A stretch of DNA of 64,000 bases from Jacaranda mimosifolia (taxonomy: Eukaryota > Streptophyta > Magnoliopsida > Lamiales > Bignoniaceae). The position numbers and the translations under genes were made by a program. A model generated the notes under the pieces. It worked only from the letters and a program-made list of their open reading frames with translations. It had not been told where the DNA came from and did no database searches. Each line of letters opens with the position of its first letter. Positions within the stretch are counted from its first letter, which is position 1. The stretch lies in the NCBI GenBank assembly GCA_018894105.1, contig CM032121.1, positions 22,230,730 through 22,294,729 of the forward strand. Reading direction: 5' to 3'. Below, in pieces: positions 45,025-57,233 of the stretch.

Positions 45025-47008
45025 ATAATTCATGCTATGATTTGGATTTTTGATTAATTGATTCATCTGATGAATTGATCAAAATCACCAAATACTTGAT
45101 CGTTGCTATGGATTGGAGTATTTGGATAATGTTATATGTGCCTCCTTGATTGATGAATTGAAATTATACTAATATGTGTTTTAATGTGTTAATTCATATG
45201 TTGAGCATATTTTAATTCATAGTTGCTATTGTTGAATGTTGATTTGGCTTTAGTTGATGTTATATACTGATATAGCATGTTGTTTGTGGCCTTAAGGTGT
45301 TTTAGTCAGTTTTGGATCCAATACGATTGTAGTTTGTTGGAGCTTTTTGAAGAATATGATTCTTACTTAAACATGTTTTTGGAAGCATGATTGAGCACTT
45401 GAAATTCCATTTTTAAAAGGTGTTTTGAATATGGAATTTCATCTATATTGTGTGATTTAATATTTAGAATGAGTTCTAAAATTTTTATTGCACAAAATTG
45501 AGCCTAAATCTATTTGATCCAAGCAAAACCTCAAAATAGGGCAACTGCCACACATGGCCAAGCGTTGGCCAAGCTTGGTGTGCCTGTTATGCAGCCAGGC
45601 ACCCAGGCTGGGTTGCAGCAGGGCAGTTTTGGTTTTTTGGATTTTGAGTGTTGATTTTTGGTTCCTTAAGTGACCAAAAGTGTTTTGCATCACACATAAT
45701 AGATGCACAAATGTCGTGTAGGTTCTCAAAATTATGTTTGACATTTTTTATTACTTTTTAAAAATTAGTTAATGTTAAACTTCAACCATGTGGCATAATT
45801 GTTATGCTTTCTCTTACTTGGTCAATTAGTTGTTTATGAGATAAGCATTTAAGTGCTGGAATTGAATGTCAATTCTTGATTTATTTATTGTTCATTTAAG
45901 TGTTGAATGGATGATGAATGAATGGGGATGATCATGAGCCTTTCATATTGATTTTATTTGTTTCAAGTTGTTGAAAAGGGTTGTATTAAATTGGAGCTTG
46001 CATGCCTTTTACTTTCTATCTTGTAAATGTTATGAGAGTACAATCACTAGGAGTGAGGATTTCTTTCTCATGTAAATGTTACAAAGAGTAAAGAAGACCT
46101 TTGGAGGCATGAAGACAAATGAAGTCCCATGAATGTATGGGGATACACTCATGTAATAGCTAGATTTAATCAATCCACTTAAAATCAATTAGGTGGTGTA
46201 CCTATAGCTCTAAGTGCACTACTTGGTTAGGCTCATGGTCATCCACCCTAGGAGCATGCTAGGTGCATTTACTTATTTATACTTTCCATATCCTATTGAC
46301 GTATGTAATGCATGGATTAGGATATAAAAATCCCAAATAAAAAGATAAAAATGACGAGATCTTTGCAAGCAAGAAAAACCCTCTACTTAGAATGTTTAAG
46401 TGCTCTCAGTTTTAAGTCAAAATGGAAATAAATTAAAATGCATTTAATTAATCCATGTCTTCTACCAATAGTATATGCCATGACGACGCTACCAATTTTG
46501 TGTGATGGCACTCGTCCACGGTGGTCACACTTAGGAGGAAAGTTATGAGCATATACTTAGCATAAGATACACCTTTTGTTTGAGAATGCCCATGCATTGG
46601 CACTTGGTCACGGGGGATGTCGTGACGCCGTCTCAAGTTAAAGTTTGATGGTAGGTCCAACTTAACACTTAGTAATGTAGATGATGCACGGTCACGTGGG
46701 TCTACATGAAAAGTGAGGCAAAATATGTCAAGAATTGCATAGATATGCAATTAGCAAAGGTTGTTTACACTTCAATTGGTTATGGATGGCACTCGGTCAC
46801 GAGGGTCTGCTTCTAAGTCCTTGTGATCTTAATTCTCACTAAGAAATATGATTTCATGAATTCTTCTAGGGGGTAAAGGATTTGATAAAATAGTGGGAGG
46901 AAAACATGCTTGAAAAGCCATGAACATATTTTTTCAATATCAATATTCAATCATATTTATATGCTCTTCTTTTCGCTTCTTGCATATTTTTGAAATCTTC
47001 AAAACAAA
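45025..47008 (+). other. C2 leader
   Basis: This is an untranslated leader of about 2 kb. The first half is shared with C1 and C3. The second half has four copies of a motif of the type GGCACTCGGTCACG (46507-46526, 46600-46616, 46685-46700, 46788-46806), at the places where C3 has CACGACTCGTG. The antisense frame at 45744-45457 begins MSNIILRTYTTFVHL. Confidence 0.65.
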
Positions 47009-47860
47009 ATTGCTAAGAATCCACTTCACACTATTTTGGAAACTGACAAACTTACCAAGCTAAACTTTTGCAATTGGTTGAGAAATCTCAAAATCATTCT
47101 TGACTCCAAAAAGAGGCCATATGTCATTGATCAAAGTCCACCGGACATATTGGGTGATGACACCACTAATGAAGAGCATGAATTGTTCACTAAGTTTGTA
47201 GATGATGATCTACAAGCGAGATACCTCAGGATGGCTTCCATGACCAATGAGCTCCAAAAGACTCATGAGCATATGAAGCATGCAAGTGAGATCCATACAC
47301 ACCTACAAAAGTCGTACGGTGTACAAACTAGGCACGAAAGGTTTGCTTTGTCTAGAGAGCTCTTTAGGTCAAAGATGGTTGAGGGTTCAAACATCCATGA
47401 TCATGGGCTTAAGATGATTGGACTCATCAAGAAACTTGGACAACTTAATGTTGTGATGGACAATGACCGCAATATGGATTTGATCCTACAGTCATTACCC
47501 TCTTCGTTCAACCAATTTATTGTGAACTTTAATATGTCAAAGCAAGATGTGACAATCAATGAATTGGTGAACATGCTTGTGACTATTGAGGTGATGATGA
47601 AAAAGAAAAAACCTCTTATGCTTGCTTCATCTTCAAAGTCGAAGGGCCCTAGGGATCCTAAGAAGAGAGGTAAGAGGAAGAAAGGTTCTTTCTCTAAAGG
47701 GAAGCAACCCTTTAAAGGTTTTGGGGGAGTAAAGAAGATGAAAGAGAATAAAATCGATGCAATTGTTTGCATTGTGGCGAGAAGGGGCATTAGTAAAGGA
47801 ATTGCGAAGATTACCTTGCAACCCTTGAGAAGGGTATGTACTTTATTAAAGTACACTTGA
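47009..47860 (+). pseudogene. C2 gag
   Basis: The ancestral start codon at 47009 has changed from ATG to ATT (C3 and C5 keep ATG). An open frame remains from 47036 (274 codons), giving METDKLTKLNFCNWLRNLKIIL. This resembles the start of plant copia gag proteins of the UBN2 type, with the LMSLP-type segment as LILQSLPSSFNQFIVNFNM (about 47485-47540). A Lys/Arg-rich tail follows. The zinc knuckle C-x2-C-x4-H-x4-C (about 47764-47808) is read only after a frameshift near 47755 and contains two stops. Gag packages element RNA in intact relatives. The long open frame suggests a relatively late loss. Confidence 0.8.
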
Positions 47861-48230
47861 CGACTAATTCTTCTTTATGGGTATTTAACACCGCATGTGG
47901 TTCTCACTTATGTAATCGTTACATGGTATGGAAGGAAGAAAGAGTCTTTGTGAAGGGGATATGATCCTCCGCCTCAAAAAATGGAGCAAGAGTTGCTGGC
48001 CATGGTCCAAGGTGTAATCAAGTTAGACTTGGGGAATGCTTGCATTGTACTTGATCCAATTTATTATGTACCCAATCTTGTGAAAAATATTATTTCTATT
48101 CCCATTCTTGATAATGAAGGATATGATTTTTATATATCGAATAGGATGTTAAAGGCATTAAAGAGTGGTTCTTTAATTGCACTAGGTACATTATATAATG
48201 GATTGTACATACTTGATTCTTAACCTTCAC
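47861..48230 (+). pseudogene. C2 protease
   Basis: It follows gag in the knuckle frame. The active-site segment reads WVFNTACGSHLCN (about 47878-47916), so the catalytic D-T-G has become N-T-A. The downstream YVPNLVKNIISIPIL and GYDFYISN segments (about 48060-48150) are the usual protease-integrase linker. A frame change occurs near 47965, and the open frame 47981-48223 covers the second half. Confidence 0.7.
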
Positions 48231-49190
48231 TTATGTACATTCAATCAAATAAAAGAAAATTAGATAACCAAGAAAATGCCATAATTTGGCATACTAAACT
48301 TGGACATATTTCTAAAAATAGAATGAACAAGTTAGAAGCTCTCAAAGCCCTAAATGTTAATGGCATTGAGGACCTTCCTACTTGCGATCTTGTTTGAAGG
48401 GAAAAATGATCAAGGCTCCTTTTGTAGGACAAACGGAGCACACCACAAGTCCTTCGAATTTGATCCATACGGATGTTTGTGGTCCGCTAAGTATTAGTGC
48501 AATAGGAGGCTATTTATAATTCATCACTTTCACCAATGATTATAGTTGGTTCAGACATGTGTATCTTATGAAGTACAAGTCTAAAGCCTTTGAAAAGTTC
48601 AAAGAGTATAGGAATAAAGTAGAAAAGCAAAAGGGACTTAGTACTAAAGCTCTTCGATCTGATCGAGGGACAGAATACTTAAGTACCGAATACTTGGATT
48701 ATCTAAAGGAGAATGGGATTTTCTCTCAATGGACTCCATTCGACATACCCCAATATAATGAAATAGCTAAAAGGAAAAATCGTACCTTGTTAAACATAGT
48801 ACGTTCCATTATGAGCTTTTTCAATTTGCCCATATCCTTTTGGGTATATGCCTTAGAAACGGCGGCGAAGCTACTAAATCTAGTAACCTTAAAGTTGGTG
48901 CCAAAAATGTTGCTTGAGATGTGGTATGGCAAAGCACCCTCTTACCATTACCTTAAGGTTTGGGGGTCTCCCGCTTAAGTGAAGCAGTTAGTAGGAGACA
49001 AATTGGATAGGAGATCTACTTCGTACAAGTTTGTGGAATACCCAGGAGAGTCTTTGGGTTATTACTTCTATGATCCCTTGGAGCAAAAGGTGTTTGTCTC
49101 GAGGAATGCCCACTTTTTGGAAAAGAAATTTCTATTAGATAGAAATAGCATTGTTGTTGAACTTGATGAAGTTCAAGATTATTGAAAAAT
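48231..49190 (+). pseudogene. C2 integrase
   Basis: The HHCC finger has WHTKLGHIS (about 48288) and a CD-L-x-x-CLKGK-like position broken by a frameshift near 48387. The core, 48559-48978, reads FMKYKSKAFEKF-like residues, then ALRSDRGTEYLS (about 48653, Asp kept). After that comes YNEIAKRKNRTLL (about 48756), where the catalytic Glu of the usual A-E-R/K motif has become Lys. The C-terminal part (48979-49185) has GYYFYDPLEQKVFVSRNAHFLE. Open segments are long, but a stop at 48976-48978 and the catalytic change make it inactive. Confidence 0.8.
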
Positions 49191-52100
49191 CACACTAGCG
49201 ATGGAAACAAATGAGCAAGAAGAGCCTTGCACACAACCTCTTAAGGTCGGACCGAATCAAGAAGCAACCCGAAAGGTTCAGATTTCATCATGAGATGGGA
49301 TAATCAAATACTGATCCGAAGTCCTATGAAGAAGCTATGTTAGACATAAACTCGGGACATTAGCTTGATGCCATGATATCCGAAATGGACTCCATGTACT
49401 CCAACAAAGTATAAACTTTGGTAGATCCACCAGAGGGCATTGTTCCCGTAGATTGCAAGTGGATCTATAAGCGAAAGCTAGGAGTCGATGGAGAGGTTGT
49501 GACCTTTAAGGTGTGATTAGTGGCAAAATGTTACACTCAATGTAGCGCTCTGAAACTAGAGTTTCTGCCCCTAGATCGAGACGTTACGAAAATGATATCA
49601 TTTCACAAGATTTACAAATAAACATCTTTATTGATCAACTTTTTTCATAATACAAGCTTCAATGTGTACAAGGGAGTATACAAAATGAACTTGAGTTAGC
49701 CAAAAAATAAACACAACTCTTTTATATCTTTCTTCTCCTACAAAATAATATTTTGGGGATAAAATGTAAGTTCATAGAACTTAATAAAATTTATAACTAA
49801 AGAGGGAGGAATGAAGCAATTATAGAATTAATAAGGAGCAAAAGTACGAATTATGAATTATAGTTGAACTAGTTGATCCATCACCCTTATATCTTCAACA
49901 TTAATTCACCCTTGTACCTCCCCAATGCCCACCACGAGTGGCCGCTCAAGAGGGAAACAATGGCGATGACCATCGTGTGTCGCAGATTGGTCTGTTAAGA
50001 TGCCTAACCTCCAAACAACCGTGAGACCAACCAACAATGGGAATAATTCGGCATAAGATTACCGTCTGCCCGATGCCACCCAGTTCTCACACCGAATAAT
50101 TCCAAGGCCCAACATTCATGAATAATTGCAATCAATACTGTCATTGAATATTTCATTGCTTTTGATGAGCGTGCCGATGTTCATCAAGAATGATAGAATG
50201 AATTCAACAATACGGTTTCAAAGCCATGATGATAGGTGGAATAAGGAGCAAGGAATAGAAAAAGGAATATGAATGAAATAAAGATTTTGGGTTAAAGTTG
50301 AAAAGTATAAGTTTTTTTTTTTCTAAACTTTATAGAAATTTTGCTGTAAAATTTTTAATTCGGTATATTTTGAAAATAGTTTTGATTTAAAATCCAGAAG
50401 TAGAATAACAAATAACATGATTCAAGAACCAAAAATAATTCTCAAAAATCAAGGAATATAGCAAGAAAGATAGTAAGAAAAGTTATAAACTTGACCTAAA
50501 TTTCCAAGCTTTTATCGATAATTTTGGCTCAACTTTTCTCTTTCCTTCACCAACCCTAGCTAAATTTTCTTGGAGGTTTTAAGGTGATTTATGGGCTAAA
50601 TATGTTTTGTGTGTTTGGTGTGTGTTTTATGTGTTAAAGAAAATTTATGGGTTTGGTTAGCTATTTATAGATTTGATTCAAGGGTATTTTTGTAAAGAAA
50701 GTTAGTTTTTAGGGGGCTAATTTAATATTAATGACTAGGTCATAGGGGCTAAAGCAGCATTTATGAGGTGTCTAAGTACATTAGTGGCTTGGCGAAGTAA
50801 GATTCTTCCAATTAGGCCTGAAGAGGATTTTCTTAGATTTTCCTAATTAGATATTTATGAGGTTTAAATAGAAAAATGCCATGTGGTGGGTGAGTTGTAA
50901 GTTCATTTATTAAATGCCAAACCCTCCAATAGTATTCTTATAGTTTAGGGGCCATGTGAAACAATTTTGTAGGGAATTTTGTAGAGAATTTAACGTGAGA
51001 TATTATAGGATAAAAATAAATAATTTTTTTTGTTTTTGAATGGTCTTCATGACCAACTTTTAAGGTATTTAGAGTAAATTTTTTTTTATTTTGTTTATTT
51101 TATTTAATAGTTTTAAGAAGGAAATGTTTTAGAAAAATTAGAATTTGGAGGAAATTGTATAAATATGTTTAAAGTTTCTAAAATTTGTAAAATATGTTAA
51201 AATAAGAAAGTTTCTATTATTCCTTGAATTTTAAAAAGGTATTTAAATAAGGAGATAGTTTAGAAAGTTTACAAAATTTAGAAACTCAAAGAAAATGTTA
51301 TTATAAATCTTGTAAATAGGTGTAATAATTTCTCGAAACCCTAGAATGAAGTAAACTATGATATTTTTATAGAAAAATTATTATAGAGTACCAAAAATTT
51401 CAAAAGGAATTCTTTAGATGTAAAAGTTTTTAGAATTTACATTCTTTAAAGAGAATTTTTTTTTTTTTGGGTCATTACACTGAAAGACCCAGTATCAATT
51501 TTGAGAAAACTTTTTCACCGGTCGCAATGCCTAAGTCTATTTGTATTTTACTTGCCATAGCTGCATATTATAACTATGAGATATAGCAAATGTATGTGAA
51601 AATCGCTTTCTTCAATGTTTCCATTGAAGAAGAAATCTATATAGAGGAACCACAAGGTTTTACATCCAAGGGGAGTGAACGGAAGGTTTGCAAACTCTAG
51701 AGATCCATTTATGGACTCAAACAAGCATCCAGAAGATGGAACACACGTTTTGACAAGACAGTCAAATCGTTCGGCTTTGTAAAAAATGCGTATGGACTAT
51801 GTGTGTATAAAAAGGCTAGTGAGAGTAGCATACAGTTTATTGTGCTTTATGTCAATGACATCCTTTTCATTGGGAATGAGATAGGAATGTTAAAATGTAC
51901 TAAAGTGTGGTTATCTACATAATTCTCCATGAAGGATTTGGTAGAAGCATCCAATGTATTGGGAATACATATCTATAGAGACAGATCTAGGAGGATGATG
52001 GGTCTATCCCAAACCCCGTGCATTGACAAGATACTAAAGGGGCTTAGTATGGTAGAATCTAAGAAGGGATTCATTCCTATAGGGCATGGCATTTTTCCAA

Positions 52101-52517
52101 GTCTATAGCCCATAAGACTGAAAACGAAAGACAAAGAATGTCCCACATATCTTATGCCTCCGCTATAGATAGCATAATGTATGCAGTTTAATGTACAAGA
52201 CTAGATGTGACATACTCGCTAAGTGTTATGAGTAGGTTCCAACCCAATCCCTGTGAGAGTCACTGGATAGTCGTAAAAGTAATCCTTAAGTACTTGAGAA
52301 AAACTAAAGAATTGTTTCTAGTATAAGGCAATAGATAATTAAAACTAGAGGGGTTTTCGGATTCAAGTTTCCAAACTGATGTAGATGACCTAAAATCCAC
52401 TTATGGATTTATATTTTGCCCTAATAGCGGTAGGTGAGTTGGAAGAGTTCCAACAAGACACCATGGCCGAGACCACTACTAAGATGAAATAATTTGTGGT
52501 TTTGGAAACTGCAAAAG
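49191..52517 (+). pseudogene. C2 reverse transcriptase and RNase H start (interrupted)
   Basis: RT opens near 49340 (LDAMISEMDSMYSNKV) and VDCKWIYKRKLGVDGE (about 49450), then is cut by a solo LTR at 49541-51479. It resumes at KDPVSI-type residues (51485), with INGNIEEEIY-like and YGLKQASRRW segments (about 51620-51745). The catalytic box reads LYVNDILFIG (about 51846-51876), so YVDD has become YVND. The RNase H start continues to 52517 (TTTKMK, stop, FVVLETAK), where a solo C LTR interrupts it. Many stops. The remainder of RNase H lies at 54704-55000. Confidence 0.75.
49541..51479 (-). mobile_element. Solo LTR of another retrotransposon in C2 RT
   Basis: It begins TGTAGCGCTCTG and ends GGGTCATTACA on the plus strand. 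In reverse complement it starts TGTAATGACCC and ends GAGCGCTACA, a perfect TG...CA LTR. The 5-bp target duplication is CTCAA (49536-49540) and CTGAA (51480-51484), 4 of 5 matching. It is 1.94 kb with no coding domain. The orientation is inferred from a TGTAATGACCC-type start seen in some plant gypsy LTRs, so the strand is tentative. GC-rich parts lie at 49915-50110. Confidence 0.75.
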
Positions 52518-54698
52518 TGTTGGAAATAGTGCCCGACAAACCAATAGATTTGGCCTTGTGAAGCTATTTTCTTGTAAAAACAATCTTGATTGAATGATAT
52601 CTTGTATATAGCCACATTCATCTCATGCACCATATTACTTTACTGGCATTTGGATGAAGTCCTTAGATCACTTAAGACTACGGGACTTGGTCACGAACTA
52701 GATGGTGATCATGGAATAAGTCTTACACGGTCGTGATCTTAAAACATTCCAAGTCATAGGATCTTCAGAGACAGGACATCTAAGATCCGGATAGACTTGC
52801 ACTAACGATGCATAAATCCAAGGGGTTGGATATTGCTCCGTTCCATGAGCAACCGTATGTGATATGGGTGCGTGTTAGTGGGTGCTTGTTAGAGAACAAG
52901 GTACTGAAGACCCACCGGAGACTCCACTAGGTAGCCGTAGTGGCAAGTCGGTAGTGGTTAGTTCTCCTGCTTACGCTAGTGCATATTATTAGTCCTCTGA
53001 CCTGAGGATCCATGGTAACCTTGTGTCCGGTCCTCATGCTTTGACTCATCCTTGGTCACTTAGCGAGCCATTCGAGGTGAGATTGGGTATGAGCTACTTG
53101 GCATGGAGGTTTGTGAGATCCAAGAGGGAATCCGACTCTTCGCTTTTGTGAAGGGCGAGTACATCTCCTACGCAATCTATAATGATGGATTTCAAGAAAT
53201 CCTTGCGCAAGGTGGTATGACAATTTGGGAAAGGAGTTTTTCAAAGTTGAGGTCATACAAAGGAATCAGACATTTAGAATAGAAGCATAGAATCGAGGCT
53301 ATTAGGGAGCCGACAAATATCTTTCCCTAGGCCTCTTTTGGGAGATAGGAGACGGAAAGACCGTATTTGCATGGAACGCATAGAGCTTTAAACGGTTCTC
53401 ATATAGACATTCATTTCGACCAATTAATTGGACTCCATGGGCTTGAGGTTGGACATCGACCATGGAGATTAGGTACTCTTCAATTGATGAGATCGATTAA
53501 ATTGAGGCGACTAGTTTAAAAGGAGTTTTAAACTAGAATGAATATTAAATATTCAAAATTCACAACGGGTTGTGAGCCTATGTCCAATGAATGGTAGAAC
53601 CCAATGGGTCACACACAAAATCCAAAAGACCTTCCTAATTGATGGAGAAATTTTTCTAAGTGTTAGAAAGATAACCTTTTTCCATGGCCGATTTTTGGGA
53701 GACTTTTGAAGATCAATTTTGGCTTGATTAATTTAAGTGTTAAATTAATCAATTAATTTAAGGAGTTAAATTAGGCAAATAATTAAAGAGTTAATTATTT
53801 GGTGCCACATTGATCATCAATTGATTAAAGTTAACTTAAGGGGTTAAGTTGACTAAAGTAAACTTAAAGAGTTAAGTTTACTTGACTTAATTGTGAAGTC
53901 AAGGTTAATTAATTAGATTAATTTAATTAATGGAAGAACAAGTATTTTAAGAGGGAAAATTCAAATTGGATTTGAATTAATTTGGAATAAGATTCCAAGT
54001 TGGCAAGTTGCACACAACTAACTTTCGGTCCCCACATCCTCATGGGAGGTGGCATCACACCTCTCACACTCTATATATAGATATAGAGCTGGACAAATTT
54101 TAGAGTAATTTTCAGCATTAGAAAATCAAATTCTAAATGTTTTCCCTCCAAAAAACCTTTCTAGGCAAGATATTCATGTGTTGAATTCTTCCTTTTCTTC
54201 CCTATCAAAACTCTTCAAAAACCAATCATACTCCATCTCCATATTCAGATCTAATCCAACTTAGGATCTAGAGATTTAGGATCTCATCTTTGGTGTGTGG
54301 ATCTACATTGGAGGCGATTTCACGTGAGATCGCTATTTCACAGTTTCCTATAGATTGTCTGACTTTCTGAATTTTTTTATGGAAACTGTGAATGATTTTT
54401 TATCCAAATTTTCTACTAAAGATAGCCTAAGGTGTTAGGTATCTCCAAGATTTTTTTTCGAATTGATTGAGAGTTTTGGTTGGTCAAATTCGGATCTGAA
54501 TCCGCTGCGCCAGATCCAATCGCGAATCTGACAACACTTGGAGATTTGGTTTTCTTCTTTGGATCTTGCTTCTAAAGGTAAGTATCTTCTTCTAATTCTG
54601 AATATACTGCATGGTATGACCCTGGGATGACCGATTGGCATTGGATTTGGTGTTTTAATTTTGAATTATTGTGCATCCTAATGCCGATTGTTCCTTCA
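52518..54698 (+). mobile_element. Solo family C LTR inserted in C2 RNase H
   Basis: It begins TGTTGGAAATAGTGCCC and ends TTGTTCCTTCA. No PBS follows. Instead, RNase H coding sequence resumes exactly where it stopped (LETAK before, NEVFG after). The flanks AAAAG (52513-52517) and AAAAT (54699-54703) match at 4 of 5 positions, as expected of a 5-bp duplication. The TATA box lies near 54073, preceded by GAGGTG GCATCA CACCTC. Its 5' part carries an extra GTAGTGGCAAGTCG-type duplication shared only with the C2 right LTR. Confidence 0.8.
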
Positions 54699-55014
54699 AA
54701 AATGAGGTGTTTGGATAAAAAAACTCCATCCAATAGTTGGATGTAGTGCCTAGCGTGCATGAGCCTACGATTGTCTTTGAAAGAAAATTTTGGACTTGAG
54801 CTAAGATCTCATTAGTAATCCAAACATAGTAAATGCATTATCATTTGATATATGATATCATTTGATAGAGGCAATAACTGAGTGGACAAAGTTGCCTCAG
54901 AAGATAATTTAGCAAAACTACTGTCTAAACCCATAATGCAAAAGGTCTTTGAAGAAATCTTGAGAAGATGGGTCTCAAGGCCATGGGGCATTGACTATAG
55001 GGCAAGTGGGAGAT
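54699..55014 (+). pseudogene. C2 RNase H C-terminal part and polypurine tract
   Basis: It resumes with NEVFG, a stop, KNSIQ, a stop, LDVVPS, aligning with C4 at about 58435-58490. It continues through a VASEDNLAKLL-like segment (about 54885) to MGLKAMGH-like residues (about 54965). The GGGCAAGTGGGAGA purine run at 55000-55013 is the polypurine tract, directly before the right LTR. Confidence 0.7.
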
Positions 55015-57233
55015 TGTTGGAATAGTGCCCGGCAAGCCAATAGGATTGGCCTTGTAAAGCTATTTCCTTGAAAAAGAATCTTGATTGATTGATATTCTTT
55101 ATATGTTCATCTTCATCTTATGCTCTTTATTACTTCACTTGCATTTGGATGAAGTCCTTAGATCACTCCTGACTGTGGGACTTGGTTTGATGACCATGAA
55201 ATAAGTCTCACACGGTCGTGATCTTAAATTTTCCAAGTTATAGGATCTTATGAGACAGGGCATCTAAGATCCGGATAGATTTGCATTAATGATGTATAAA
55301 TCCAAAAGTTGAATATTACTCCATTCCATGAGCAACCGTATGAGATATGGGTGTATGTTAGTAGGTATGTGTTAGAGAGCAAAACACTGAAGACCCACTA
55401 GAGAATCCACTAGATAGCCGTAATGGTAAGTCGATAGTGGCAAGTTCTCTAGCTTATGCTAGTATATATTATTAGTCCTCTGACTTGAGGATCCATGGTA
55501 ACCTTATGTCTGGTCCTCATGTTTTAACTCTTTCTTGACCACTTAGTGGGTCTTTTGGGTTGAGGTTGGGTATGAACTACTTGGCATGGAGGTTTGTGAG
55601 ATCTAAGATAGAATCCGACTCTTTATTTTTGTAAAGGGAGAGTGCATCTCTTATGTATTCTATAATGATCGATTTCAAGAAATTCTTGCGCAAGGTGATG
55701 TGACAATTTGGAAAAGGAGTTTTTCAAAGATGAGGTCACACAAGGGAATTGAACATTGAGAATAGAGACATAGTATCGAGGATATTAGGGAGCCAACAAA
55801 TATCTTGCCTTAGGTCTCTTTCGGGAAATAGGAGATAGAAAGACAATATTTGCATGGTAAGCGTAAAGCTATAATGGTTTTCCAAAATATTCATTTTGGC
55901 CAATTAGTTGGGCTCTATGGGTTTGATGTTGGACATCGACCATGGAGATTGGGTACTCTTTAATTAATGAGATTAGTTGAATTGAGTCGATTAGTTTAAA
56001 AGTGTTTTAAACTAAAATGAATATATGATATTCAAAAGTCACAAGGAGTTGTAAGCCCATGTCCAATGAATGGTAGAACCCATCGGTTCACACATAAAGG
56101 CCAATTAGCTTCCTAGTTGATAGAGTAATTTTCTAAGAGTTAGAGAATCTCTCATAGTGGATCGATTTTTGAGGTATCCAATTTAAAGGTCAATTTTGGC
56201 TTGATTAATTTAAATCTTAAATTAATCAATTAATTTAAAAGGTTAAATTTGACCATTAATTAAGGAGTTAATTATTTGGTGCCAAATGACCATCAATTGG
56301 TCAAGTTAACAAAATTAAGCTTAAGAGTTAAGCTTGTTTGACTTAAGAGTTAAGTCAAAGATTAATTAATTGAATTAGAGTATTTAATTTAAGTAATGGG
56401 AATAATACATTTCAGAGGGAAAATTCAAATGAAATGTTCATTTGAATTAGTAGCTTAATTAGCTTGAAATTAGATTTCAAATATAACTAAGATGCAATGA
56501 AATTCAAATTGGATTTGAATTTGCATTTGCCACCTTGGTAATGCAAGTTGGCCACCTACCTTGAGGAAGGTGTGATGCCAACTTGGCATCACACCAACCT
56601 CACCCTATATGTAGATATAGTGGGTGTGAGGTTAGGTCATTGATGAAAGTGTGAAAGAATTAGATTATTTTCACAACTCCTTCCAAAAACACCTTGCAAG
56701 CATTGCATTCATGTGTTGAAAGCTTTGCTCTCTTCTTTTTCTTCCCCACCTCAAATTGGCCTCCACCATTATCATTCTCCTCTCTTATTCCAGCTTATAG
56801 TGAGGAGAATTTGGAAGTTTTATTGGTGTGTGGATCATATCAATAGAGGTGAACAAGTTAGTTTGCTATGGTTTGGAGATCCACTTGAGCAGAGCACCGA
56901 TTTGGCAATTTTTTTCAGGGAGATCCAAAAAGTTTTTTGATCTGATTTTTTTACTGTGTTTTCTCTAAGTGTTGAGAGGTTGCAATATTTTTTTGTGAAT
57001 TTTGGAGGAGTTTTAACGAGGTTAAAAATCACTCCCTTCCTGCTGAGCAATTTCTGGCAAATTTTGGATTGGTGAAAGGTTCACCACTTTCTCCTTGGAA
57101 ATTAGCATTTCAAGATAACACTCTATCTAAATTTGAATTTTAGGCATGATTTGATCCCTGTTAGCTTGTAAGCACTAGTTTATTTAAGCTTTTAAAGTTT
57201 TATAATTAGTTCCTAGTGCCTTACTTGCTTTTA
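55015..57233 (+). repeat. C2 right LTR
   Basis: It runs from TGTTGGAATAGTGCCC to TACTTGCTTTTA (final CA mutated), 2.2 kb. A perfect hairpin GGTGTGATGCCA ACT TGGCATCACACC (56569-56595) stands about 10 bp before a TATA-like CTATATGTAG. It belongs to the same subtype as the solo LTR 52518-54698 and differs from the C2 left LTR. The frame 56713-56940 is chance. Confidence 0.85.

Larger units (their letters stand above)
42803..57233 (+). mobile_element. Copia C2: near-complete element with two solo-LTR insertions
   Basis: It comprises LTR 42803-45010, PBS 45013-45024, leader 45025-47008, gag 47009-47860, protease 47870-48230, integrase 48241-49185, RT 49200-52440 (split by a solo LTR), RNase H 52440-55000 (split by a solo C LTR), a polypurine tract near 55001-55014, and LTR 55015-57233. 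The order is copia. The two LTRs belong to different subtypes, so the element is probably a recombinant sharing its left LTR with C1. Key catalytic residues are mutated, so it is dead. Confidence 0.75.

Noticed and set aside
47401..47856. 151-codon minus-strand open frame
   Set aside because: It is the antisense shadow of the C2 gag frame, whose plus-strand reading has clear family motifs.
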